Shown here piece by piece: positions 1 through 10,100 of a stretch of 64,000 nt of DNA (within the stretch, counting starts at the first letter, position 1; each line of letters begins with the position of its first letter). A model generated the notes under the pieces. It was not told where the DNA came from. It ran no database searches and was given only the letters and a program-made list of their open reading frames with translations. The stretch comes from Puffinus mauretanicus (Eukaryota > Chordata > Aves > Procellariiformes > Procellariidae), in contig JAJKFH010001094.1 of the NCBI GenBank assembly GCA_023333565.1, forward strand, positions 4,216,001 through 4,280,000, written 5' to 3'. Made by a program: the position numbers and the translations under genes.

Positions 1-1110
1 GCACAGCCCAACCAGCAGCCACAGAATGTCTCTAACACCTGCAGCTATAAATACAAGGCTTTGGTATTAGAAAGCTGGATCACTTAGCTTGCTAAGAAGT
101 GATAAAAATAAATGACAGCCACCTTTCCCCCCGCCTAGTTCCCAGGACACTAGCTAGTTCTTTTAAAACCTAAAAAAGGTGCAAAAATGCACCTTCATAT
201 TCCTTTTTGCACCATGTGTAGGCCTTAGAAATTTGTTGGAAGAAAATGTATTTTCTATTAGCAGAAAAGTTCTGGTCTGCAAACTTCCACGGTCTTGTTG
301 CTGGTAATGTTTTGAGGCAAGCAATAGCGTTTTCATTCTGAAATCTTAGATGGCTTGAACGCAGTTCTCTCCTAGTACTAGCCCAAAAGCATCTCGCTTC
401 ATGGAGCAGAAGCAGCAATGAAATCATGTGAATGCTTTCCAAGAGGGAGATGTAACTAGAGAAGATTAGGAAGGAAGGAAAACTAGTATTCAAGAGTAAT
501 GCACCTAATTGCATAACCGATCCAGGATTATGTACCATTTAATGAGAGGCATCAATTTGTAGTTCTCCTGAACTTTGTTAGTACTTTAAATAGCTTGAAA
601 TTAATTGTTTAGCTTTTAGATTTTTCAAGGATTTGGCCATATGTTTTCTTTCTAGCTTGTCTTTATTTTTCTTTTTTGATACTTCTGTGATGGAAGAACA
701 TAATTTGATTCTTCTATTTCATTAATACAGGCTGCAAATAGATTTGAGACCTAGCAAGTTTCTGTTTTATAGGAGGGTTCAGCTCCTTTTCCGGAAGATA
801 GGTTCTGACTTGCTATTGTGTGAAATGGATTGAAAATGTTTATATACAGGAAATTCAATATGTACGAGTCAAAGGGCCTAAACAGTCAGAACTACCCGTT
901 CCAGCCTTTCTGCATTTGGCAGGGTGATCTGTGTATTGTTTTTAAAGCAATCTGTCATTCTGCTGACCCTTATTTTATGTTTTTATGTCAGGGTTTTTCT
1001 TTTTGCATTATATTAGTCTGTATTTGGTATAGCCTTACTTGTTCTACAGTGGTCCCCTGTTTCATGGGTTCAAATTCTATTTTATTCCCAAACAGTAAAT
1101 AGAAAGGATT
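1..1110. other. AT-rich intronic DNA
   Basis: Ordinary AT-rich sequence with scattered stop codons in all frames. It is read as part of the TPK1 intron that precedes the exon at 15449. I see no gene, RNA or recognisable repeat in it. Confidence 0.6.
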
Positions 1111-1216
1111 TCATAGAATAGAATAGAATAGTTCAGTTGGAAGAGACCTACAACGATCATCTAGTCCAACTGCCTGACCACTTCAGGGCTCACCAAAAGT
1201 TAAAGCATATTAAGCA
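1111..1216 (-). mobile_element. CR1 LINE, 3'-end fragment
   Basis: On the minus strand this is the terminal part of an avian CR1 retrotransposon. It carries the block that reads on the plus strand as TTGGAAGAGACCTACAACG followed by ATCATCTAGTCCAAC, and it ends in three copies of an AGAAT-type repeat, the degenerate form of the CR1 terminal ATTCTATG repeat. The downstream part (CTGCCTGACCACTTCAGGGC, then a block ending AAAGTTAAAGCAT) is shared almost word for word with the longer CR1 at 5622-7148, so both copies are of closely related subfamilies. It is heavily 5'-truncated, as most CR1 insertions are, and contains no coding sequence. Confidence 0.88.
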
Positions 1217-2099
1217 CACATTCAACGGCCTGTCTGTTCACACTGAGCTTGCATCAAAAAGTTGAGATTCTTTAAATGAATAGAAATAGTCTGGAGACAT
1301 GAGTAGACCATAGGCTGACAAGGACCCACAAATGGCATAGAGGCAAATGCATTCTTGTGTGTCAGGCAAGCTATTTCCATCGGAAAGGCAAGCGTTGTGC
1401 AAAGCCCTGGTGAGAACTCAGCGGCACCACTAGGGACATTTCTCATTCCTCGGGTTCAAGAAAGACAAATTCCGTCTGGGATCAAGGCAAACAAAGACTA
1501 AGCAGCCAATGAGGGGCATGGAGGGCCTACAGAAGAAGACGCCCAGCAGGAGCAAGACAAAGGCTGCGAGGACTGCCATCACTTTCAAGAAAGATATCAA
1601 GGATGAAGGCCAAAGGAGGAGACGGGCTACTCAAGTGCCAGGAGAAAGATGGTCAAGAACACAAAACCATTCAGGACTTCTTTCCAAGAAGACGACCTCC
1701 CCATAAGCAGGGGAGTAGTAAATGTCCCTCCCTGGTGCATTGGTAAGGAATGGTGAGGCAATCCTGCATGCTCTCTACGTCTCTGCAAAGTTCATGCAGA
1801 GGGAACCACAAGCCTTTCTTTCACCTCTGGCATCCCCACATCCAAAGGAATGTATACGGTATAAATGCCCTTATTTACAGAGTCCGAACGTACAGATGAA
1901 TTTTGGCACCGATGTCCAAAATGACAAGAATATCACCTGCCTTCCTCTTTCAGGACTCAAAAGACTAAATCCGAAAGGAAAAAGAGACTTTCCAGGGTTT
2001 AGGTAAGATCTGAACCTCTTCCCACCGAGTGAGGGAGGCAAGTAACTCTCTGAAAGGTTGACGTCCCAAATGAGCTGCGAAAGTTTTACCCCAGGGCTG
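1217..2099. other. Intronic DNA, moderate GC, unassigned
   Basis: Base composition rises gradually towards the GC-rich block that follows. It contains short open frames rich in Lys and Arg around 1509-1746, including a 47-codon ATG frame at 1603-1746 discussed under findings. No family is recognised and I do not call a gene here. Confidence 0.4.
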
Positions 2100-2699
2100 C
2101 AGGACGTTTGCTATCCCGTATAAACTCGGGCCATGGGTGTCTTTAACAGAGGAGCTGCGCAGCTTGGTTTCAGTGGGACAAGGGGATGTGACGGCGATAG
2201 CAGCAGTGGGCTATTTTCCCAGTTTGGAAGAGTCGTCGTTTGCCTGGCTGTGCTTTGGGCACGGCTCCAAATGTTCTAGGCCTGAAAATGACCAAGCCTC
2301 CGCTCCCTTGTTTGTCAAAGCCTGTCTTCTTTCCATCCCAAGCTATGGCTCTGGTTACGCTTTGCCTTTCCTCCAGGCTGCAACTACTGAAACCATTCCC
2401 CCTCACACTCCCTGGCTTTGTGTCCAGCCCCATCAAGTCCCTGGCCCTCCTCGCCGCGCGCCCTCGTGGTCGTTAGCTCTGGTGCAGAGAGGGGACGGCT
2501 AATAGGGGTGGTCTCTGGGCTGCAGGCTTGGTTTCTGCCATGGCCTGAAGGAAGAGGAACAGCACTGGGTTTGTCCTTGGGAGCTGAGGGGCAGAGGACA
2601 CATGAGGGACGCCCAGCAGCTGTGCCCAGTGCATGGCCACCAAGGGCAGGGACAGCCCCCTGGGCCTCCTGGGCACAGGGACTGCCTCGGGGCCAGCAC

Positions 2700-2881
2700 C
2701 CCAAAGGCCTTCCTCCGAAGGATGCTGGGCGGAGGGGCGGCGGGGGGGGCTGCGGCGGGCGGGGCTGCGCATGGGGGGCCCCGTCACCCCCGTGTCACAG
2801 TGCCACCGCCCGGCAACGCAGCAGTCACAGTGCCCCGGGCCAGGATAAAAGGGAGCATCCTCCCGTGTCCTGCTGCCAGAA
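2700..2881 (+). promoter_or_regulatory. Promoter-like segment (GC boxes, repeated site, TATA-like box)
   Basis: G-rich stretches with GGGCGG-type GC boxes lie at about 2728-2766. The 11-base sequence GTCACAGTGCC occurs twice, at 2794-2804 and 2824-2834, exactly 30 bases apart. Between the two copies is CGGCAACG (2811-2818), which resembles an RFX half-site. A TATA-like GATAAAAG follows at 2844-2851, about 31 bases before an ATG at 2882. This spacing and order fit a compact RNA polymerase II promoter. The call is by pattern only; promoter activity and factor binding are inference. Confidence 0.35.
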
Positions 2882-3288
2882 ATGGCCTGGGGGCAGCCCG
2901 AAGACATGCGAGAGGAAATCCTTGAGGAGGCGGTGGAATTCCTTGGAGGGGGCTGAGGGAGGCAGACCGGAGGACGCTGGACGAGGCTGCTGAAGATGAG
3001 AAGAACCACCAACACCTGCAGGCGCCTGAAGCTGTCAGGCCTTTTCAGCTGGAGAAGCAGTGGCAAGCCCAAGGGAATGTCTTCTTGAGGAGCATTGCAG
3101 AGCTCACCATCTTCATCCCCTGTGGAGCCATAAGGGGATGCAGCTGTAAGAAATGGGATGCCAAGATGTGTCCAGGGATCCCAGAGCTTTGGAGCATCCG
3201 CTGGAGCATCCTGCCAGGCATGGGAAGGATTCTTGCCCCCAAGGTCCATCAAGGCCTGGGGCATATCGCCCCTCTCGCAAGCCCCTGA
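2882..3288 (+). pseudogene. Decayed open reading frame downstream of the promoter-like segment
   Basis: An ATG at 2882 opens a 24-codon acidic frame (begins MAWGQPEDMREEILEEAVEF) that stops at 2956. A second frame, one base out of register, is open from 2926 to the TGA at 3286-3288, about 120 codons. The join of the two would need a single frameshift within about 2926-2950. The second frame has an acidic, Gln- and Glu-rich first half that looks coiled-coil-like (DEAAEDEKNHQHLQAPEAV) and a Cys/Trp-containing second half. I do not recognise the protein. It could be a pseudogene of a lineage-specific gene, part of an old mobile element, or simply chance openness in GC-rich DNA. Any protein product is doubtful. 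Confidence 0.25.
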
Positions 3289-3404
3289 GGTGGCTCCAGC
3301 TTGAGGGAGACTAGGGCTTGGGCATCTCCTGGGAGGCGTGACCAGCCTGTGGGAGGAGGAGGCGGGTCTTGCTCACATGCTCAGGGAGTAGCCGATCGCC
3401 AGCG

Positions 3405-3950
3405 CTGGGGTCAGGAAGGAATTTTCCCCCGGGGCAGATTGGCACTGGTCCCCGGGGGTTTTTGCCTTCCTCTGCAGCATTGAGCATGACCACTTGTCAG
3501 GGCTCCTCCGGTCCCTTTTGGCTAGGTTACTGCCTGCTGCTCATGCACCACGAAGATGGCCTCTCGTGCCCTGCAGCTGGGGGGAGCAAGGCTTTTTTTC
3601 CCCCACGGTGGGCTAGCAAGTGTCCCCGGGGGGTTTTTGCCTGCCTCTGCAGCACTGAGCACGGCCCCTTGCCAGGGCTCCTTTGGGCCATTTGGGCTAG
3701 GTGCCTGCTGCTCGTGCTCCACGAAGATGGCCCTCGTGCCCCGCATCCGGGGGGAGGAAGCTTTCTAGACTCCCGGGGTGGGCCCCAGGGTGGCCCCCGC
3801 GGGTTGCTTCTTGTCCTCCGCAGCATTGAGCACAGCCCCTTGCCAGGGCTCCTCCGGGCCCTTTCGGCTCCCTTCTTGCCCGCTGCTCTTGCACCTCCAA
3901 GGCACCGCTCGTGCCCTGGCTCTCTCGGGCTCTCTTGCCCGTTGCAGGTT
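3405..3950 (+). repeat. Three-copy ~173-bp GC-rich tandem repeat
   Basis: The landmark GCATTGAGC (GCACTGAGC in the middle copy) recurs at 3477, 3652 and 3823, giving periods of 175 and 171 bases. Each copy is preceded by a G-rich stretch ending in TTTTTGCCTTCCTCTGCAG or a close variant, and continues with CAGGGCTCCT, a CTGCTGCTC motif, an ACGAAGATGGCC-like motif and GCTCGTGCCCTG. The third copy is the most diverged at its end. The leading block (GGTCAGGAAGGAATTTTCCC at 3410-3429) resembles a module I associate with interspersed repeats of birds and turtles, so the unit may derive from an old element amplified locally. The long open frames across this array are a by-product of composition and periodicity. 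Confidence 0.8.
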
Positions 3951-4482
3951 TGGAGTGGGAGCGAGCTCTGCTCCTCCCTTGGCTCCGTTTCCCCAGGGCT
4001 TCTCGCTTCTGCAAAACAGCCTGGGCTGGGAAGGGCTGCAGGCTTGCTGCACCGTCCGGAGCTGCCGCTTTGCAGCTCTCCCTGCCTGCAGCACAAGCGC
4101 AGGGCCGGCACCAGAGCGATTTTCATGCATCACCGGCCAAGAAGAACAGCGGCGCAGCAAGATTTGGAAGGCAAGAAGTGTGCTTGTCATCGCTATGTGT
4201 CCTACTTTGGAAAATACCCTACGGTGCCACACACCTCTTCTTCTTCTTCTCCTGTGTGTGGTCGGTCCTGATCCTCATTCTTCAAGTTCTCACTCTTGAG
4301 GAAGCAGGGACTGGTTGGCCTGCATCCCTGCTGCTGCTTTCTGCGGCTCTATGGCTTTCCTTTGCCAGGCTGCAAGGGATGTTTCTTCAAGCTAAACTCA
4401 AGAATGCATCAGCCTGCTCCTGGCTACACATGTGCATTGTGTTCACGCCTGTGAGCATCGGCTCTGAAATGGATTCAGAAAA

Positions 4483-4594
4483 ATCAAATCAAATCAAATA
4501 ATATAAAATAACATAAAATAACATAAAATAAAATAAAATAATAAAAATTAAATTAAAATAAAATAAAATAACTTAAAATAATATAAAATAAAAT
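4483..4594 (+). repeat. (AAATA)n / (TAAAA)n microsatellite
   Basis: An imperfect pentanucleotide tract of about 110 bases, beginning with AAATC units and passing into AAATA units with ACATA, ATATA and ACTTA variants. It lies next to the GC-rich block and may have grown from the poly(A)-like tail of an inserted element, though I cannot see a clear element end. Confidence 0.9.
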
Positions 4595-4678
4595 CCTTTT
4601 TCCACTTGTAACCTTTATGATTTGTGTCCTTGAAAGTTTTTTTGGAGCTGAAAAACCTCTGGCATAGTGAGCACAGGG

Positions 4679-4706
4679 AATAGCATAGCATAGCATAGCA
4701 TAGCAC
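4679..4706 (+). repeat. (GCATA)n microsatellite
   Basis: Five tandem AGCAT/AGCAC units, followed a few bases on by CCATGCTATGCC, which may be a degraded reverse copy of the same unit. Confidence 0.85.
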
Positions 4707-5566
4707 AGTTACGCCATGCTATGCCTGGAGTTCTGCACGAGAAGCTCTGACCTAGGCCTGAGGGCTGCACCCAGGAGAGCAGCTCTCTGCAGTGCAGGTC
4801 CCAGGCCCATCCAGGAGACAGGGGCAGAGACGGGCACACCTACAACATGGCTCAGGCAGGGACTGAAGGCCCCAGGCTGAGCTCAGATGCATCCCCCGGG
4901 GCCTGGGCAGGAGACGGCATGGGTGGGGGTCGCAGGGGAGGCCGGTCCCAGCCATTGAGGCCTATGAGCACCCCCAGAACCCTGGCAGCAGTAGACTGGC
5001 ACTGCTCATATGCTCTCCTTTACACATTGGTGGTTGGCCACTTTGGAGACAAGAGTCTTGGGCCAGACGGACCTTCGCTCTGAGGGAGTTACTGTTGTCC
5101 TCAGGCTCTTGTGTTTGTCCAAGGCAAACAGCCCAGGCATTTCTGAAAATGAGTCCAAGGAGAAAAAAAAATCCACAGGGAAATGAACAGGTATTGCTCA
5201 CCGCAAAAAGACTCGCAACCGTTTAGTTCAGGAGCATGTCCTGCTTCAGACTGAGGGCTTGATCTTTGCGCCTCGCTAGCGTCAGAGATGTGGGGTTTTG
5301 CCATCCTGTGGAAACCCAGCTAAACTGGATGAACGTAGCAGACTTTCAAAAACTGCACTTCACACATGCTTTTTACAAATTTGTTCAGATGGTCAAATGA
5401 TCTCAAGATGATCCACAGCTCTCACCCCCATCAGAAGGTACATGCCTCCTTCCCACAATGTGACAGAGCCAACGCCTAGGATGGGACATGACTGCCCATT
5501 CAATCCCTTCTGCTAGTGCAGGGCTGGGAAGAAATGTCATCAGAGATTTCCTCAGCATGTACTGTT
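4707..5566. other. Mixed-composition intronic DNA
   Basis: The first 350 bases are GC-rich (to about 5060), then composition falls back to the intron norm. Only short unsupported open frames are present. No gene or identifiable repeat is seen. Confidence 0.5.
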
Positions 5567-5624
5567 AGGGAAAGAAGGCGGTAGGAAGGAGAAAAGAGAA
5601 AGGAAGGAAAGGGAGGGGAAGAAT
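5567..5624 (+). repeat. Purine-rich (GGAA/GAAA) tract
   Basis: Almost uninterrupted purines built of GGAAGG, GAAAAG and GGAAA units. The tract abuts the 3' end of the CR1 copy on its right, so part of it may be a degenerated CR1 terminal repeat or the target site. Confidence 0.7.
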
Positions 5625-7148
5625 TGAGTCGGAAGGGACCTACAGCGACCATCTAATCTGACTACCTGACTACTGCAGGGCTGACCAAAAGTTAAAGCAT
5701 GGTATTAGGGCATTGTCCAAATGCCTCTTAAAGGCAAGGGGCATCGGCCATCTTTCCAGAAAGCCTTTTCCAGGGTTTGACCACCTTCTTAATAAAGAAA
5801 TGTCTCCTCATGTCAAGTCCGAACCCCTCCTGATGCACGCAGCTTTGAGCCATTCCCACGCGTCCTGGCACTGGGTACCAGGGAGAAGAGATCAGCACCT
5901 CCCTCTCCACTTGCCCTCCTCAGGAAGCTGCAGAGAGCAGTGAGGTCGCCCCTCAGCCTCCTGCTCTCCAAACTAGTCAAACCCAGCATCCTCAGCCGCT
6001 CCTCAGAAGACATGCCTTCCAGCCCCTTCCCACCTTTCTTGCCCTTCTTGGGACCTTAACATCGTTTCTAAATGGTGGGGTCCAGAGCTGCACACAATAG
6101 TCAAGGTGAGGCTGCACCAACGCTAAATACAGCAGGATAATCACCTCTTTTGACCTGCTGTTTTTGCTGTGTTTGATGCACCCCAGGACGTGGTTTGCCC
6201 TCTTGGCTGCCAGGGCACACTGCTGACTCCTGTTGAGCCTACTGTCAACCCCCAGAGACCCCTTCTTGCAGGGCTGCTCCCCAGCCACTCCTCTCCCAAT
6301 TTAGACTTACTCCGGGCATTACTCTGTCCCAGGTGTAGAATCCAGCATTTGTTCTTGTTCAATTTCATGCCACTGATGATTGCCCAATGCTCCAATCTAT
6401 CCAGATCCCTCTGCAAGGCATCTTGTCTCTCAAGAGAGTCAAGGCCACCTCCCAGTTTAGTCTCATCAGCAAACTTACTAACTGTGCATTCAATTCCTCA
6501 TTGACAAAAATATTGACCAGAACTGGCCCTAGAATTGAGCCCTGAGGAACACCGCTGGTGACTGGTCGCCAGCCAGATGTAGCTCCATTCACTACAACCC
6601 TTTGAGCCCTGCTGTTCAGCCAGTTCTTCACCCTTTGCACCATGTACCTGCTCACAGTTGGACAACTTGTCCAGAAGGATACTGTGAGGGACAGTATCAA
6701 AGACATTGCTAAAATCCAGGAAAACTACATCCCCCGCCTTCCCTTCACTCACTGGGCGGGTGATCATAGAAGGATACCAAATTAGACAGGACTTTCCCTG
6801 TCTTAACCCATGTTGTCTCGGCCTGATGATTGCCTTGTCCTTTAAATAGCACCCAGTAGCACCCAGTATCATCTTCTCCATAATTCTTCCAGGTACTGAG
6901 GTTAGACTAATGGGTCTATAGTTTCCTGGGGCTTCCCTACCCCTTCCAATACAATGGGATTACCTGCTCCTGGGCTTTTAAAAACTGACCAGCACTCATG
7001 GACCCCTGAGCCCTCAAAAGCAGATTCCCACGGGACACTGCTAGTAGCTTCTTGAGTAGCTTAAAGTTTGCTCTCTTGAAATCCAGGGTAGCAACTCTGC
7101 TGAACTTTTTTGTCATTACACCAAAAAATTTAGACTCCACCATGTCAT
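5622..7148 (-). mobile_element. CR1 LINE, 5'-truncated, ORF2 reverse transcriptase broken
   Basis: A 1.5-kb minus-strand CR1 retrotransposon copy, a host non-LTR element. Reading leftward from 7143, the frames cover the linker after the endonuclease (FSRVATLDFKRANFKLLKKL, 7143-6937), the RT palm region ([20 protein letters not shown], 6881-6498), the block [20 protein letters not shown] (6706-6365), [14 protein letters not shown] with a long helix (6416-6141), the RT thumb region (CIKHSKNSRSKEVIILLYLA, 6288-5992), and the C-terminal part ending in the 3' UTR (6013-5728). These pieces lie in different frames, so several indels have broken ORF2. In the catalytic FADD motif at about 6459-6473 the second Asp codon now reads Glu. 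The element lacks its endonuclease and 5' half and cannot be autonomous. Its 3' end matches the fragment at 1111-1216. Confidence 0.95.
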
Positions 7149-10100
7149 GCTAAGGCTGAGTATGCTATCAGCATGTTGATAATTTTGAATACTCATTTGG
7201 GGGATATAAGAGGTCATCCACGTAGGTCTAAGGAAGGCAGAAGGTAAATGCCACATGGGGATTTTGTTCTTTCATTGTCTGCTACACAATACAATTTCTT
7301 CTACCTTTTGGTGGTATTTTAAATATGCCAATATAATTCTTTTGGGATGCTCCCTCAGAATTATAACTGTGATGACAAGTGGGGTGCCGGAAAGATCATT
7401 CAGCTTTCAGAGCTTCAAAGTCTTGTGAGAAAAGATGCCAGGCTGACTGTATTTGTTTCTGGTAAGAAATCACTGTCAAAGATTTAGGACTCAGGTTGGC
7501 CTACTTTGAATGATTTTAGTGTGCTTGTGAATATTTCTCTGTATTCTGAGGACCAAATCTGTCACTGATGACACTGATGATGTGGGTGCAATTCCCACTG
7601 AAATACAAGGAAACTGAAGCTATATTCATTATAAAAAGGCCTTTGCAAATAAACTTCACAGCCCTATCCAAGAGGGATTCATAAAGGAGGAAAACAGAGT
7701 TCAGGGTAGTACAGTATTCTGTTTCCCCATGACGTGCTCCAAGAAAATAATGGATTTTTGTGTGGACTGTAGTCTCCAACTGACTACTTAGCTATACAAG
7801 AAAATGGGAAGAAGGTGGAAGAAAGAGGAGAAGAAATTATATGTTTGAATGGCCAGCTTGAAGTTTCTTTAATTATATTTGTTCTTCCTGACCTGAGCAA
7901 CAGGTCCTTGAATTTCACGGGTGTAGAGAGAAGCAGTCGGTCATTGCTAGCAGGAGATCTGGGGCATAACACTTCTTCAAAGCCTGCTATAAAGCAGAAA
8001 CTATTTCCCTGTCTACTGAAAATAGATATGGTTTCTTATCCTAGGTCAATGAATATCTTTATAATAACAGCAACTTATTCCTTCCTGTAACAGACATCAA
8101 GAAGGGATGCTGAAAATTGTCTCAAAAGTTTATTCTTCACTACTTCAAGCCTCTGTCTTCCCTAGAGGTATGTGAAAGTAACAGTCAGAAATGAAAGGGA
8201 GAAAAGAGCATTTGTGAGATTCCCCCACTCAATGCAAAGAACTCTGTCCATCAGTTTGTTTGCACTGAAGAAATTATAGAGGCCAGGCTTTTATGAAGCC
8301 CCTAATCCTGATATGAAGCCGCCAAATATGAAGCCAGTTCTACTAAAAGGATGGTGGTATATAAGAGGATTTGTGGGCTCATGATTTGCTGCATCATGTA
8401 ACATATAACAAAGCAAGGGCATCACATGGATGTAGGTTGAGGAGTACAAGAAACTATAAGAAGATGTTGACCAGCAGCCTGTTGATCATTCTTCTTACTT
8501 ACATAGTAGAGAAGATTTCCAAGTGAGATTTTGGAGGAGGAGAGCTACAGAGATTTGCCAGTATGTCTGGGAAGACTTATGAGAACAGATAAACAGATTT
8601 GAATCTTAGGGTAAGTCACAAAGGCACCTGCTACAACAGCCAGCCAAGATTCAGATGGTCAGTAGTTGATGAAAGGAAAAATTGATCAATTAATCTTTTT
8701 TCCACTAAATAGGACGTGGTAGGCTCCATCACAGGATGGACGGTAAAGAACTATGTGAAAGGGAAGACAGTTTAGCTGTAACAGGGAAGAGAAAGCAAGA
8801 CACAGAGAGAAAGCAACCTGATGAGAGCAACCCAGACAAGAAAAAAAGTGTATTAGGTATTATTGTATAGCATATGTTAGTAAACACTGATACGCATTAG
8901 GCTTATAACCACACTTTTTCTCTTGCATAGCAATAGAGCCTAAGCACTTTCAAAAAAACAAAACAAAAAAAGCCTAGCACTGTATACTCACACAAAAATT
9001 CTGTGTATTCTTACATAGCATAAAGGTGCCCTCCAGCAATACTTAGTAATTCAGTGCTATGAAGAATAAATTGTTTCTTGCCACAAGTTAGGTGAACGAT
9101 ATCCTGCCTTTTAATTTAACTCCCAGGTTTCTCTAATACCAAGGAAAATAGGAGAATGTGGTCTAGATCCTCTGGATTCTTCCCCTGTAGAAATGCACAA
9201 AAAAGAATGGGCAGTGACCCTAAAGGTATTATGAACTGGTGGATGGTGAGAAAGATTATGCTGTAATTGTCATTACTTAGGAATTATAGAATATTAGTGC
9301 CCTTAGTAAAGGTCCCTCTAGATTGACATTTAACTGCAACATTGCATAATAATTATACAGGCAATATGAAATCTTCAGTAGCTTGTCTACTTTTCACTCT
9401 TATCTGCAATCTATTATACTCCATAGTCTCATAAATGGATATAAAGAAAATGGTTCTGATTTTTTTAAGGCATCACTAAAAATGCTAATTAAACCTATAA
9501 TGATGGGCCTGCTGAGGATAGGGCATGAAATGCACAAGCTCAAGGATAAAATGTCACACTGCGCCAGTGTAAGGCTTGCTTGAATTTAGAGAAGGACCAG
9601 CCAGTTCTTGGTTATCGTAGTTTCACGCTGCCTTTGTGGTGTGTTTTGCATTGATTTATGATAGACTGAAGAAGCTGTTGTGGAATTCCGTTTGCAAGTG
9701 GGAAGTTTCAGCAGAATGTGTTTTTCTTTAGGGTAATATTCAGAGTAGAACAAGAATTAGTATTTATGGCATTTGTCAATCTTTAAGATATGTCCGTGAA
9801 AAGAAATTAAACCACCCAAACTCCCTTTTAAAGTAGCTTTTGTATTCCCAGATGTCTTATTTGCTTGATAAAGTGTTTTCATCACTTCATTTGTGTGCAT
9901 GTTAGCAGTGTCTACTCTGCTGGCAGTTTTAACTGCCTGCAGTCTCCAGAGTGAAATACACTTTCACATTTTTTTCACCTATGATCGCTGTTTTCTTGTC
10001 AGTCGTATAGGCTTGACTGCAGAAGATAGAGAGTTGTTTTACTTGCTTATGCTGCAACAGGTATGGGCAAACAAGGGATGCACCTACTGTGCTCAGTAAA

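Larger units (their letters stand above)
2100..4350. other. GC-rich, CpG-rich island inside AT-rich intron
   Basis: This block differs sharply in composition from its flanks. It has long G and C runs, many CpG dinucleotides (densest about 2700-2850), and long open frames on both strands caused by the scarcity of A/T-rich stop codons. It includes a promoter-like segment, a decayed open frame and a tandem array, each listed separately. The sharp right edge falls close to the AAATA microsatellite at 4483. It may be an old inserted element, a relic of a bird-specific gene, or an orphan CpG island. The sequence alone does not decide between these. Confidence 0.6.

Noticed and set aside
2473..3264. 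263-codon open frame on the minus strand
   Set aside because: It lies in the same GC-rich block, overlaps the promoter-like segment and the better plus-strand candidate, and shows no recognisable domain.
3369..4271. 300-codon open frame on the + strand, the longest in the window
   Set aside because: It runs through a three-copy GC-rich tandem repeat in which several frames on both strands are open at once. The translation has low-complexity Gly/Pro/Ser/Leu content and no family feature.
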